A stretch of 64,000 bases of DNA from Pratylenchus scribneri (lineage: Eukaryota; Nematoda; Chromadorea; Rhabditida; Pratylenchidae), in NCBI GenBank assembly GCA_030063045.1, contig JAQSEB010000084.1, positions 62,001 through 126,000 of the forward strand, read 5' to 3'. Below, piece after piece: positions 20,801 to 35,800 of the stretch. The position numbers and the translations under genes are program-made. Positions within the stretch are counted from its first letter, which is position 1. The number at the start of each line of letters is the position of its first letter. Below the pieces are notes generated by a model. The model worked only from the letters and a program-made list of their open reading frames with translations, did not search any database and was not told the origin of the DNA.

Positions 20801-23800
20801 TAGGTGATTAAGGAAAATGCTGGTGGATAGGGTGAACTAGGTGATAAAGGAAAATGCTGGTGGATAGGGTGAACTAGGTGATAAAGGAAAATGCTGGTGG
20901 ATAGGGTGAACTTGGTGATTAAGGAAAATGCTCGTGGATAGGGTGAACTAGGTGATAAAGGAAAATGCTGGTGGATAGGGTGAACTTGGTGATTAAGGAA
21001 AATGCTCGTGGATAGGGTGAACTAGGTGATAAAGGAAAATGCTGGTGGATAGGGTGAACTTGGTGATTAAGGAAAATGCTGGTGGGTAGGGTGAACTAGG
21101 TGATTAAGGAAAATGCAGGTGGGTAGGGTGAACTAGGTGATTAAGGAAAATGCTGGTGGATAGGGTAAACTAGGTGATCGAGTAAGATGCAGGTGGATAG
21201 GGTGAAGTTGGTGATTAAGGAAAATGCTGTTGGATAGGGTGAACTAGGTGATAAAGGAAAATGCTGGTGGATAGGGTGAACTAGGTGATAAAGGAAAATG
21301 CTGGTGGGTAGGGTGAACTAGCTGATTAAGGAAAATGCTGGAGGATAGGGTGAACTAGGTGATTAAGGAAAATGCTGGTGGGTAGGGTGAACTAGGTGAT
21401 TAAGGAAAATGCAGGTGGGTAGGGTGAACTAGGTGATTAAGGAAAATGCTGGTGGATAGGGTAAACTAGGTGATCGAGTAAGATGCAGGTGGATAGGGTG
21501 AAGTTGGTGATTAAGGAAAATGCAGGTGGGTAGGGTGAACTAGGTGATTAAGGAAAATGCAGGTGGGTAGGGTGAACTAGGTGATTAAGGAAAATGCTGG
21601 TGGATAGGGTGAACTAGGTGATTAAGGAAAATGCTGGAGGATAGGGTGAACTAGGTGATTAAGGAAAATGCAGGTGGGTAGGATGAACTAGGTGATCGAG
21701 TAAGATGCAGGTGGGTAGGGTGAACTAGGTGATTAAGGAAAATGCTGGTGGATAGGGTGAACTAGATGATTAAGGAAAATGCTGGTGGATAGGGTGAACT
21801 AGATGATTAAGGAAAATGCAGGTGGGTAGGGTGAACTAGGTGATTAAGGAAAATGCTGGTGGATAGGGTGAACTTGGTGATTAAGGAAAATGCAGGTGGG
21901 TAGGGTGAACTAGGTGATAAAGGAAAATGCTGGTGGATAGGGTGAACTAGGTGATTAAGGAAAATGCTGGTGGATAGGGTGAACTAGGTGATTAAGGAAA
22001 ATGCTGGTGGATAGGGTGAACTTGGTGATTAAGGAAAATGCAGGTGGGTAGGGTGAACTAGGTGATTAAGGAAAATGCTGTTGGATAGGGTGAACTAGGT
22101 GATAAAGGAAAATGCTGGTGGATAGGGTGAACTAGGTGATAAAGGAAAATGCTGGTGGGTAGGGTGAACTAGCTGATTAAGGAAAATGCTGGTGGGTAGG
22201 GTGAACTAGGTGATTAAGGAAAATGCTGGTGGGTAGGGTGAACTAGGTGATTAAGGAAAATGCAGGTGGGTAGGGTGAACTAGGTGATTAAGGAAAATGC
22301 TGGTGGATAGGGTAAACTAGGTGATCGAGTAAGATGCAGGTGGATAGGGTGAACTTGGTGATTAAGGAAAATGCTCGTGGATAGGGTGAACTAGGTGATT
22401 AAGGAAAATGCAGGTGGGTAGGGTGAACTAGGTGATTAAGGAAAATGCTGTTGGATAGGGTGAACTAGGTGATAAAGGAAAATGCTGGTGGATAGGGTGA
22501 ACTAGGTGATAAAGGAAACTGCTGGTGGATAGGGTGAACTAGGTGATTAAGGAAAATGCTGGTGGATAGGGTGAACTTGGTGATTAAGGAAAATGCTGGT
22601 GGATAGGGTGAACTAGGTGATTAAGGAAAATGCTGGTGGGTAGGGTGAACTAGCTGATTAAGGAAAATGCTGGTGGGTAGGGTGAACTAGGTGATTAAGG
22701 AAAATGCTGGTGGGTAGGGTGAACTAGGTGATTAAGGAAAATGCAGGTGGGTAGGGTGAACTAGGTGATTAAGGAAAATGCTGGTGGATAGGGTAAACTA
22801 GGTGATCGAGTAAGATGCAGGTGGATAGGGTGAAGTTGGTGATTAAGGAAAATGCAGGTGGATTGGGTGAACTAGGTGATCGAGTAAGATGCAGGTGGGT
22901 AGGGTGAACTAAGTGATTAAGGAAAATGCTGGTGGATAGGGTAAACTAGGTGATCGAGTAAGATGCAGGTGGATAGGGTGAAGTTGGTGATTAAGGAAAA
23001 TGCAGGTGGATTGGGTGAACTAGATGATCGAGTAAGATGCAGGTGGGTAGGGTGAACTAGGTAATTAAGGAAAATGCAGGTGGGTAGGGTGAACTAGGTG
23101 ATTAAGGAAAATGCTGGTGGATAGGGTGAACTAGGTGATTAAGGAAATTGCAGGTGGGTAGAGTGAACTAGGTGATTAAGGAAAATGCAGGTGGGTAGGG
23201 TGAACTAGGTGATTAAGGAAAATGCTGGTGGGTAGGGTGAACTAGGTGATTAAGGAAAATGCTGGTGGGTAGGGTGAACTAGGTGATTAAGGAAAATGCT
23301 GGTGGATAGGGTGAACTAGGTGATTAAGGAAAATGCTGGTGGATAGGGTGAACTTGGTGATTAAGGAAAATGCTGGTGGATAGGGTGAACTAGGTGATTA
23401 AGGAAAATGCTGGTGGGTAGGGTGAACTAGGTGATTAAGGAAAATGCAGGTGGATAGGGTGAACTTGGTGATTAAGGAAAATGCAGGTGGGTAGGGTGAA
23501 CTAGGTGATTAAGGAAAATGCTGGTGGATAGGGTGAACTAGGTGATTAAGGAAATTGCAGGTGGGTAGAGTGAACTAGGTGATTAAGGAAAATGCTGGTG
23601 GATAGGGTGAACTAGGTGATAAAGGAAAATGCTGGTGGATAGGGTGAACTAGGTGATTAAGGAAAATGCTGGTGGGTAGGGTGAACTAGGTGATTAAGGA
23701 AAATGCTGGTGGATAGGGTGAACTAGGTGATTAAGGAAAATGCTGGTGGATAGGGTGAACTTGGTGATTAAGGAAAATGCTGGTGGATAGGGTGAACTAG

Positions 23801-26800
23801 GTGATTAAGGAAAATGCTGGTGGGTAGGGTGAACTAGGTGATTAAGGAAAATGCTGGTGGATAGGGTGAACTAGGTGATAAAGGAAAATGCTGGTGGATA
23901 GGGTGAACTAGGTGATTAAGGAAAATGCTGGTGGATAGGGTGAACTTGGTGATTAAGGAAAATGCTGGTGGATAGGGTGAACTAGGTGATTAAGGAAAAT
24001 GCTGGTGGGTAGGGTGAACTAGCTGATTAAGGAAAATGCTGGTGGGTAGGGTGAACTAGGTGATTAAGGAAAATGCTGGTGGGTAGGGTGAACTAGGTGA
24101 TTAAGGAAAATGCAGGTGGGTAGGGTGAACTAGGTGATTAAGGAAAATGCTGGTGGATAGGGTAAACTAGGTGATCGAGTAAGATGCAGGTGGATAGGGT
24201 GAAGTTGGTGATTAAGGAAAATGCAGGTGGGTAGGGTGAACTAGGTGATTAAGGAAAATGCAGGTGGGTAGGGTGAACTAGGTGATTAAGGAAAATGCTG
24301 GTGGATAGGGTGAACTAGGTGATTAAGGAAAATGCTGGAGGATAGGGTGAACTAGGTGATTAAGGAAAATGCAGGTGGGTAGGATGAACTAGGTGATCGA
24401 GTAAGATGCAGGTGGGTAGGGTGAACTAGGTGATTAAGGAAAATGCTGGTGGATAGGGTGAACTAGATGATTAAGGAAAATGCTGGTGGATAGGGTGAAC
24501 TAGATGATTAAGGAAAATGCAGGTGGGTAGGGTGAACTAGGTAATTAAGGAAAATGCAGGTGGGTAGGGTGAACTAGGTGATTAAGGAAAATGCTGGTGG
24601 ATAGGGTGAACTAGGTGATTAAGGAAAATTTTGGTGGATAGAGTGAACTAGGTGATTAAGGAAAATGCTTATGGATAGGGTGAACTAGGTGATTAAGGAA
24701 AATGCTGGTGGATAGGGTGAACTTGGTGATTAAGGAAAATGCAGGTGGGTAGGGTGAACTAGGTGATTAAGGAAAATGCAGGTGGGTAGGGTGAACTAGG
24801 CGATTAAGGAAAATGCAGGTGGGTAGGGTGAACTAGGTGATTAAGGAAAATGCAGGTGGGTAGGGTGAACTAGGTGATTAAGGAAAATGCAGGTGGGTAG
24901 GGTGAACTAGGTGATTAAGGAAAATGCTGGTGGATAGGGTGAACTTGGTGATTAAGGAAAATGCTCGTGGATAGGGTGAACTAGGTGATAAAGGAAAATG
25001 CTGGTGGATAGGGTGAACTTGGTGATTAAGGAAAATGCTCGTGGATAGGGTGAACTAGGTGATTAAGGAAAATGCAGGTGGGTAGGGTGAACTAGGTGAT
25101 TAAGGAAAATGCTGTTGGATAGGGTGAACTAGGTGATAAAGGAAAATGCTGGTGGATAGGGTGACTAGGTGATAAAGGAAACTGCTGGTGGATAGGGTGA
25201 ACTAGGTGATTAAGGAAAATGCTGGTGGATAGGGTGAACTTGGTGATTAAGGAAAATGCTGGTGGATAGGGTGAACTAGGTGATTAAGGAAAATGCTGGT
25301 GGGTAGGGTGAACTAGCTGATTAAGGAAAATGCTGGTGGGTAGGGTGAACTAGGTGATTAAGGAAAATGCTGGTGGGTAGGGTGAACTAGGTGATTAAGG
25401 AAAATGCAGGTGGGTAGGGTGAACTAGGTGATTAAGGAAAATGCTGGTGGGTAGGGTGAACTAGGTGATTAAGGAAAATGCTGGTGGGTAGGGTGAACTA
25501 GGTGATTAAGGAAAATGCAGGTGGGTAGGGTGAACTAGGTGATTAAGGAAAATGCTGGTGGATAGGGTAAACTAGGTGATCGAGTAAGATGCAGGTGGAT
25601 AGGGTGAAGTTGGTGATTAAGGAAAATGCAGGTGGATTGGGTGAACTAGGTGATCGAGTAAGATGCAGGTGGGTAGGGTGAACTAAGTGATTAAGGAAAA
25701 TGCTGGTGGATAGGGTAAACTAGGTGATCGAGTAAGATGCAGGTGGATAGGGTGAAGTTGGTGATTAAGGAAAATGCAGGTGGATTGGGTGAACTAGATG
25801 ATCGAGTAAGATGCAGGTGGGTAGGGTGAACTAGGTAATTAAGGAAAATGCAGGTGGGTAGGGTGAACTAGGTGATTAAGGAAAATGCTGGTGGATAGGG
25901 TGAACTAGGTGATTAAGGAAAATGCTGGTGGGTAGGGTGAACTAAGTGATTAAGGAAAATGCTGGTGGATAGGGTAAACTAGGTGATCGAGTAAGATGCA
26001 GGTGGATAGGGTGAAGTTGGTGATTAAGGAAAATGCAGGTGGATTGGGTGAACTAGATGATCGAGTAAGATGCAGGTGGGTAGGGTGAACTAGGTAATTA
26101 AGGAAAATGCAGGTGGGTAGGGTGAACTAGGTGATTAAGGAAAATGCTGGTGGATAGGGTGAACTAGGTGATTAAGGAAATTGCAGGTGGGTAGAGTGAA
26201 CTAGGTGATTAAGGAAAATGCTGGTGGATAGGGTGAACTAGGTGATAAAGGAAAATGCTGGTGGATAGGGTGAACTAGGTGATAAAGGAAAATGCTGGTG
26301 GATAGGGTGAACTAGGTGATTAAGGAAAATGCAGGTGGGTAGGGTGAACTAGGTGATTAAGGAAAATGCTGTTGGATAGGGTGAACTAGGTGATAAAGGA
26401 AAATGCTTGTGGATAGGGTGAACTAGGTGATTAAGGAAAATGCTGGTGGATAGGGTGAACTTGGTGATTAAGGAAAATGCTGGTGGATAGGGTGAACTAG
26501 GTGATTAAGGAAAATGCTGGTGGGTAGGGTGAACTAGGTGATTAAGGAAAATGCTGGTGGGTAGGGTAAACTAGGTGATTAAGGAAAATGCTGGTGGGTA
26601 GGGTGAACTAGGTGATTAAGGAAAATGCAGGTGGATAGGGTGAACTAGGTGATTAAGGAAAATGCTGGTGGGTAGGGTGAACTAGGTGATTAAGGAAAAT
26701 GCTGGTGGGTAGGGTGAACTAGGTGATTAAGGAAAATGCTGGTGGGTAGGGTGAACTAGGTGATTAAGGAAAATGCTGGTGGATAGGGTGAACTAGGTGA

Positions 26801-29800
26801 TTAAGGAAAATGCTGGTGGATAGGGTGAACTTGGTGATTAAGGAAAATGCTGGTGGATAGGGTGAACTAGGTGATTAAGGAAAATGCTGGTGGGTAGGGT
26901 GAACTAGGTGATTAAGGAAAATGCTGGTGGGTAGGGTGAACTAGGTGATTAAGGAAAATGCTGGTGGGTAGGGTGAACTAGGTGATTAAGGAAAATGCTG
27001 GTGGGTAGGGTGAACTAGGTGATTAAGGAAAATGCAGGTGGGTAGGGTGAACTAGGTGATTAAGGAAAATGCTGGTGGGTAGGGTGAACTAGGTGATTAA
27101 GGAAAATGCTGGTGGGTAGGGTGAACTAGGTGATTAAGGAAAATGCTGGTGGATAGGGTGAACTAGGTGATTAAGGAAAATGCTGGTGGATAGGGTGAAC
27201 TTGGTGATTAAGGAAAATGCTGGTGGATAGGGTGAACTAGGTGATTAAGGAAAATGCTGGTGGGTAGGGTGAACTAGGTGATTAAGGAAAATGCAGGTGG
27301 ATAGGGTGAACTTGGTGATTAAGGAAAATGCAGGTGGGTAGGGTGAACTAGGTGATTAAGGAAAATGCTGGTGGATAGGGTGAACTAGGTGATTAAGGAA
27401 ATTGCAGGTGGGTAGAGTGAACTAGGTGATTAAGGAAAATGCTGGTGGATAGGGTGAACTAGGTGATTAAGGAAAATGCTGGTGGATAGGGTGAACTAGG
27501 TTATTAAGGAAAATGCTGGTGGGTAGGGTGAACTAGGTGATTAAGGAAAATGCAGGTGGGTAGGGTGAACTAGGTGATTAAGAAAAATGCTGGTGGGTAG
27601 GGTGAACTAGGTGATTAAGGAAAATGCAGGTGGGTAGAGTGAACTAGGTGATTAAGGAAAATGCTGGTGGATAGGGTAAACTAGGTGATCGAGTAAGATG
27701 CAGGTGGATAGGGTGAAGTTGGTGATTAAGGAAAATGCAGGTGGATTGGGTGAACTAGGTGATCGAGTAAGATGCAGGTGGATAGGGTGAAGTTGGTGAT
27801 TAAGGAAAATGCAGGTGGATTGGGTGAACTAGATGATCGAGTAAGATGCAGGTGGGTAGGGTGAACTAGGTAATTAAGGAAAATGCAGGTGGGTAGGGTG
27901 AACTAGGTGATTAAGGAAAATGCTGGTGGATAGGGTGAACTAGGTGATTAAGGAAAATGCTGGTGGGTAGGGTGAACTAAGTGATTAAGGAAAATGCTGG
28001 TGGATAGGGTAAACTAGGTGATCGAGTAAGATGCAGGTGGATAGGGTGAAGTTGGTGATTAAGGAAAATGCAGGTGGATTGGGTGAACTAGATGATCGAG
28101 TAAGATGCAGGTGGGTAGGGTGAACTAGGTAATTAAGGAAAATGCAGGTGGGTAGGGTGAACTAGGTGATTAAGGAAAATGCTGGTGGATAGGGTGAACT
28201 AGGTGATTAAGGAAATTGCAGGTGGGTAGAGTGAACTAGGTGATTAAGGAAAATGCTGGTGGATAGGGTGAACTAGGTGATAAAGGAAAATGCTGGTGGA
28301 TAGGGTGAACTAGGTGATAAAGGAAAATGCTGGTGGATAGGGTGAACTAGGTGATTAAGGAAAATGCAGGTGGGTAGGGTGAACTAGGTGATTAAGGAAA
28401 ATGCTGTTGGATAGGGTGAACTAGGTGATAAAGGAAAATGCTTGTGGATAGGGTGAACTAGGTGATTAAGGAAAATGCTGGTGGATAGGGTGAACTTGGT
28501 GATTAAGGAAAATGCTGGTGGATAGGGTGAACTAGGTGATTAAGGAAAATGCTGGTGGGTAGGGTGAACTAGGTGATTAAGGAAAATGCTGGTGGGTAGG
28601 GTAAACTAGGTGATTAAGGAAAATGCTGGTGGGTAGGGTGAACTAGGTGATTAAGGAAAATGCTGGTGGATAGGGTGAACTAGGTGATTAAGGAAAATGC
28701 TGGTGGGTAGGGTGAACTAGGTGATTAAGGAAAATGCAGGTGGGTAGGGTGAACTAGGTGATTAAGGAAAATGCTGGTGGATAGGGTAAACTAGGTGATC
28801 GAGTAAGATGCAGGTGGATAGGGTGAACTTGGTGATTAAGGAAAATGCTCGTGGATAGGGTGAACTAGGTGATTAAGGAAAATGCAGGTGGGTAGGGTGA
28901 ACTAGGTGATTAAGGAAAATGCTGTTGGATAGGGTGAACTAGGTGATAAAGGAAAATGCTGGTGGATAGGGTGAACTAGGTGATAAAGGAAACTGCTGGT
29001 GGATAGGGTGAACTAGGTGATTAAGGAAAATGCTGGTGGATAGGGTGAACTTGGTGATTAAGGAAAATGCTGGTGGATAGGGTGAACTAGGTGATTAAGG
29101 AAAATGCTGGTGGGTAGGGTGAACTAGCTGATTAAGGAAAATGCTGGTGGGTAGGGTGAACTAGGTGATTAAGGAAAATGCTGGTGGGTAGGGTGAACTA
29201 GGTGATTAAGGAAAATGCAGGTGGGTAGGGTGAACTAGGTGATTAAGGAAAATGCTGGTGGATAGGGTAAACTAGGTGATCGAGTAAGATGCAGGTGGAT
29301 AGGGTGAAGTTGGTGATTAAGGAAAATGCAGGTGGATTGGGTGAACTAGGTGATCGAGTAAGATGCAGGTGGGTAGGGTGAACTAAGTGATTAAGGAAAA
29401 TGCTGGTGGATAGGGTAAACTAGGTGATCGAGTAAGATGCAGGTGGATAGGGTGAAGTTGGTGATTAAGGAAAATGCAGGTGGATTGGGTGAACTAGATG
29501 ATCGAGTAAGATGCAGGTGGGTAGGGTGAACTAGGTAATTAAGGAAAATGCAGGTGGGTAGGGTGAACTAGGTGATTAAGGAAAATGCTGGTGGATAGGG
29601 TGAACTAGGTGATTAAGGAAATTGCAGGTGGGTAGAGTGAACTAGGTGATTAAGGAAAATGCAGGTGGGTAGGGTGAACTAGGTGATTAAGGAAAATGCT
29701 GGTGGGTAGGGTGAACTAGGTGATTAAGGAAAATGCTGGTGGGTAGGGTGAACTAGGTGATTAAGGAAAATGCTGGTGGATAGGGTGAACTAGGTGATTA

Positions 29801-32800
29801 AGGAAAATGCTGGTGGATAGGGTGAACTTGGTGATTAAGGAAAATGCTGGTGGATAGGGTGAACTAGGTGATTAAGGAAAATGCTGGTGGGTAGGGTGAA
29901 CTAGGTGATTAAGGAAAATGCAGGTGGATAGGGTGAACTTGGTGATTAAGGAAAATGCAGGTGGGTAGGGTGAACTAGGTGATTAAGGAAAATGCTGGTG
30001 GATAGGGTGAACTAGGTGATTAAGGAAATTGCAGGTGGGTAGAGTGAACTAGGTGATTAAGGAAAATGCTGGTGGATAGGGTGAACTAGGTGATAAAGGA
30101 AAATGCTGGTGGATAGGGTGAACTAGGTGATTAAGGAAAATGCTGGTGGGTAGGGTGAACTAGGTGATTAAGGAAAATGCTGGTGGATAGGGTGAACTAG
30201 GTGATTAAGGAAAATGCTGGTGGATAGGGTGAACTTGGTGATTAAGGAAAATGCTGGTGGATAGGGTGAACTAGGTGATTAAGGAAAATGCTGGTGGGTA
30301 GGGTGAACTAGGTGATTAAGGAAAATGCTGGTGGATAGGGTGAACTAGGTGATAAAGGAAAATGCTGGTGGATAGGGTGAACTAGGTGATTAAGGAAAAT
30401 GCTGGTGGATAGGGTGAACTTGGTGATTAAGGAAAATGCTGGTGGATAGGGTGAACTAGGTGATTAAGGAAAATGCTGGTGGGTAGGGTGAACTAGCTGA
30501 TTAAGGAAAATGCTGGTGGGTAGGGTGAACTAGGTGATTAAGGAAAATGCTGGTGGGTAGGGTGAACTAGGTGATTAAGGAAAATGCAGGTGGGTAGGGT
30601 GAACTAGGTGATTAAGGAAAATGCTGGTGGATAGGGTAAACTAGGTGATCGAGTAAGATGCAGGTGGATAGGGTGAAGTTGGTGATTAAGGAAAATGCAG
30701 GTGGGTAGGGTGAACTAGGTGATTAAGGAAAATGCAGGTGGGTAGGGTGAACTAGGTGATTAAGGAAAATGCTGGTGGATAGGGTGAACTAGGTGATTAA
30801 GGAAAATGCTGGAGGATAGGGTGAACTAGGTGATTAAGGAAAATGCAGGTGGGTAGGATGAACTAGGTGATCGAGTAAGATGCAGGTGGGTAGGGTGAAC
30901 TAGGTGATTAAGGAAAATGCTGGTGGATAGGGTGAACTAGATGATTAAGGAAAATGCTGGTGGATAGGGTGAACTAGATGATTAAGGAAAATGCAGGTGG
31001 GTAGGGTGAACTAGGTAATTAAGGAAAATGCAGGTGGGTAGGGTGAACTAGGTGATTAAGGAAAATGCTGGTGGATAGGGTGAACTAGGTGATTAAGGAA
31101 AATTTTGGTGGATAGAGTGAACTAGGTGATTAAGGAAAATGCTTATGGATAGGGTGAACTAGGTGATTAAGGAAAATGCTGGTGGATAGGGTGAACTTGG
31201 TGATTAAGGAAAATGCAGGTGGGTAGGGTGAACTAGGTGATTAAGGAAAATGCAGGTGGGTAGGGTGAACTAGGCGATTAAGGAAAATGCAGGTGGGTAG
31301 GGTGAACTAGGTGATTAAGGAAAATGCAGGTGGGTAGGGTGAACTAGGTGATTAAGGAAAATGCAGGTGGGTAGGGTGAACTAGGTGATTAAGGAAAATG
31401 CTGGTGGATAGGGTGAACTTGGTGATTAAGGAAAATGCTCGTGGATAGGGTGAACTAGGTGATAAAGGAAAATGCTGGTGGATAGGGTGAACTTGGTGAT
31501 TAAGGAAAATGCTCGTGGATAGGGTGAACTAGGTGATTAAGGAAAATGCAGGTGGGTAGGGTGAACTAGGTGATTAAGGAAAATGCTGTTGGATAGGGTG
31601 AACTAGGTGATAAAGGAAAATGCTGGTGGATAGGGTGACTAGGTGATAAAGGAAACTGCTGGTGGATAGGGTGAACTAGGTGATTAAGGAAAATGCTGGT
31701 GGATAGGGTGAACTTGGTGATTAAGGAAAATGCTGGTGGATAGGGTGAACTAGGTGATTAAGGAAAATGCTGGTGGGTAGGGTGAACTAGCTGATTAAGG
31801 AAAATGCTGGTGGGTAGGGTGAACTAGGTGATTAAGGAAAATGCTGGTGGGTAGGGTGAACTAGGTGATTAAGGAAAATGCAGGTGGGTAGGGTGAACTA
31901 GGTGATTAAGGAAAATGCTGGTGGGTAGGGTGAACTAGGTGATTAAGGAAAATGCTGGTGGGTAGGGTGAACTAGGTGATTAAGGAAAATGCAGGTGGGT
32001 AGGGTGAACTAGGTGATTAAGGAAAATGCTGGTGGATAGGGTAAACTAGGTGATCGAGTAAGATGCAGGTGGATAGGGTGAAGTTGGTGATTAAGGAAAA
32101 TGCAGGTGGATTGGGTGAACTAGGTGATCGAGTAAGATGCAGGTGGGTAGGGTGAACTAAGTGATTAAGGAAAATGCTGGTGGATAGGGTAAACTAGGTG
32201 ATCGAGTAAGATGCAGGTGGATAGGGTGAAGTTGGTGATTAAGGAAAATGCAGGTGGATTGGGTGAACTAGATGATCGAGTAAGATGCAGGTGGGTAGGG
32301 TGAACTAGGTAATTAAGGAAAATGCAGGTGGGTAGGGTGAACTAGGTGATTAAGGAAAATGCTGGTGGATAGGGTGAACTAGGTGATTAAGGAAAATGCT
32401 GGTGGGTAGGGTGAACTAAGTGATTAAGGAAAATGCTGGTGGATAGGGTAAACTAGGTGATCGAGTAAGATGCAGGTGGATAGGGTGAAGTTGGTGATTA
32501 AGGAAAATGCAGGTGGATTGGGTGAACTAGATGATCGAGTAAGATGCAGGTGGGTAGGGTGAACTAGGTAATTAAGGAAAATGCAGGTGGGTAGGGTGAA
32601 CTAGGTGATTAAGGAAAATGCTGGTGGATAGGGTGAACTAGGTGATTAAGGAAATTGCAGGTGGGTAGAGTGAACTAGGTGATTAAGGAAAATGCTGGTG
32701 GATAGGGTGAACTAGGTGATAAAGGAAAATGCTGGTGGATAGGGTGAACTAGGTGATAAAGGAAAATGCTGGTGGATAGGGTGAACTAGGTGATTAAGGA

Positions 32801-35800
32801 AAATGCAGGTGGGTAGGGTGAACTAGGTGATTAAGGAAAATGCTGTTGGATAGGGTGAACTAGGTGATAAAGGAAAATGCTTGTGGATAGGGTGAACTAG
32901 GTGATTAAGGAAAATGCTGGTGGATAGGGTGAACTTGGTGATTAAGGAAAATGCTGGTGGATAGGGTGAACTAGGTGATTAAGGAAAATGCTGGTGGGTA
33001 GGGTGAACTAGGTGATTAAGGAAAATGCTGGTGGGTAGGGTAAACTAGGTGATTAAGGAAAATGCTGGTGGGTAGGGTGAACTAGGTGATTAAGGAAAAT
33101 GCAGGTGGATAGGGTGAACTAGGTGATTAAGGAAAATGCTGGTGGGTAGGGTGAACTAGGTGATTAAGGAAAATGCTGGTGGGTAGGGTGAACTAGGTGA
33201 TTAAGGAAAATGCTGGTGGGTAGGGTGAACTAGGTGATTAAGGAAAATGCTGGTGGATAGGGTGAACTAGGTGATTAAGGAAAATGCTGGTGGATAGGGT
33301 GAACTTGGTGATTAAGGAAAATGCTGGTGGATAGGGTGAACTAGGTGATTAAGGAAAATGCTGGTGGGTAGGGTGAACTAGGTGATTAAGGAAAATGCTG
33401 GTGGGTAGGGTGAACTAGGTGATTAAGGAAAATGCTGGTGGGTAGGGTGAACTAGGTGATTAAGGAAAATGCTGGTGGGTAGGGTGAACTAGGTGATTAA
33501 GGAAAATGCAGGTGGGTAGGGTGAACTAGGTGATTAAGGAAAATGCTGGTGGGTAGGGTGAACTAGGTGATTAAGGAAAATGCTGGTGGGTAGGGTGAAC
33601 TAGGTGATTAAGGAAAATGCTGGTGGATAGGGTGAACTAGGTGATTAAGGAAAATGCTGGTGGATAGGGTGAACTTGGTGATTAAGGAAAATGCTGGTGG
33701 ATAGGGTGAACTAGGTGATTAAGGAAAATGCTGGTGGGTAGGGTGAACTAGGTGATTAAGGAAAATGCAGGTGGATAGGGTGAACTTGGTGATTAAGGAA
33801 AATGCAGGTGGGTAGGGTGAACTAGGTGATTAAGGAAAATGCTGGTGGATAGGGTGAACTAGGTGATTAAGGAAATTGCAGGTGGGTAGAGTGAACTAGG
33901 TGATTAAGGAAAATGCTGGTGGATAGGGTGAACTAGGTGATTAAGGAAAATGCTGGTGGATAGGGTGAACTAGGTTATTAAGGAAAATGCTGGTGGGTAG
34001 GGTGAACTAGGTGATTAAGGAAAATGCAGGTGGGTAGGGTGAACTAGGTGATTAAGAAAAATGCTGGTGGGTAGGGTGAACTAGGTGATTAAGGAAAATG
34101 CAGGTGGGTAGAGTGAACTAGGTGATTAAGGAAAATGCTGGTGGATAGGGTAAACTAGGTGATCGAGTAAGATGCAGGTGGATAGGGTGAAGTTGGTGAT
34201 TAAGGAAAATGCAGGTGGATTGGGTGAACTAGGTGATCGAGTAAGATGCAGGTGGATAGGGTGAAGTTGGTGATTAAGGAAAATGCAGGTGGATTGGGTG
34301 AACTAGATGATCGAGTAAGATGCAGGTGGGTAGGGTGAACTAGGTAATTAAGGAAAATGCAGGTGGGTAGGGTGAACTAGGTGATTAAGGAAAATGCTGG
34401 TGGATAGGGTGAACTAGGTGATTAAGGAAAATGCTGGTGGGTAGGGTGAACTAAGTGATTAAGGAAAATGCTGGTGGATAGGGTAAACTAGGTGATCGAG
34501 TAAGATGCAGGTGGATAGGGTGAAGTTGGTGATTAAGGAAAATGCAGGTGGATTGGGTGAACTAGATGATCGAGTAAGATGCAGGTGGGTAGGGTGAACT
34601 AGGTAATTAAGGAAAATGCAGGTGGGTAGGGTGAACTAGGTGATTAAGGAAAATGCTGGTGGATAGGGTGAACTAGGTGATTAAGGAAATTGCAGGTGGG
34701 TAGAGTGAACTAGGTGATTAAGGAAAATGCTGGTGGATAGGGTGAACTAGGTGATAAAGGAAAATGCTGGTGGATAGGGTGAACTAGGTGATAAAGGAAA
34801 ATGCTGGTGGATAGGGTGAACTAGGTGATTAAGGAAAATGCAGGTGGGTAGGGTGAACTAGGTGATTAAGGAAAATGCTGTTGGATAGGGTGAACTAGGT
34901 GATAAAGGAAAATGCTTGTGGATAGGGTGAACTAGGTGATTAAGGAAAATGCTGGTGGATAGGGTGAACTTGGTGATTAAGGAAAATGCTGGTGGATAGG
35001 GTGAACTAGGTGATTAAGGAAAATGCTGGTGGGTAGGGTGAACTAGGTGATTAAGGAAAATGCTGGTGGGTAGGGTAAACTAGGTGATTAAGGAAAATGC
35101 TGGTGGGTAGGGTGAACTAGGTGATTAAGGAAAATGCAGGTGGATAGGGTGAACTAGGTGATTAAGGAAAATGCTGGTGGGTAGGGTGAACTAGGTGATT
35201 AAGGAAAATGCTGGTGGGTAGGGTGAACTAGGTGATTAAGGAAAATGCTGGTGGGTAGGGTGAACTAGGTGATTAAGGAAAATGCTGGTGGATAGGGTGA
35301 ACTAGGTGATTAAGGAAAATGCTGGTGGATAGGGTGAACTTGGTGATTAAGGAAAATGCTGGTGGATAGGGTGAACTAGGTGATTAAGGAAAATGCTGGT
35401 GGGTAGGGTGAACTAGGTGATTAAGGAAAATGCTGGTGGGTAGGGTGAACTAGGTGATTAAGGAAAATGCTGGTGGGTAGGGTGAACTAGGTGATTAAGG
35501 AAAATGCTGGTGGGTAGGGTGAACTAGGTGATTAAGGAAAATGCAGGTGGGTAGGGTGAACTAGGTGATTAAGGAAAATGCTGGTGGGTAGGGTGAACTA
35601 GGTGATTAAGGAAAATGCTGGTGGGTAGGGTGAACTAGGTGATTAAGGAAAATGCTGGTGGATAGGGTGAACTAGGTGATTAAGGAAAATGCTGGTGGAT
35701 AGGGTGAACTTGGTGATTAAGGAAAATGCTGGTGGATAGGGTGAACTAGGTGATTAAGGAAAATGCTGGTGGGTAGGGTGAACTAGGTGATTAAGGAAAA

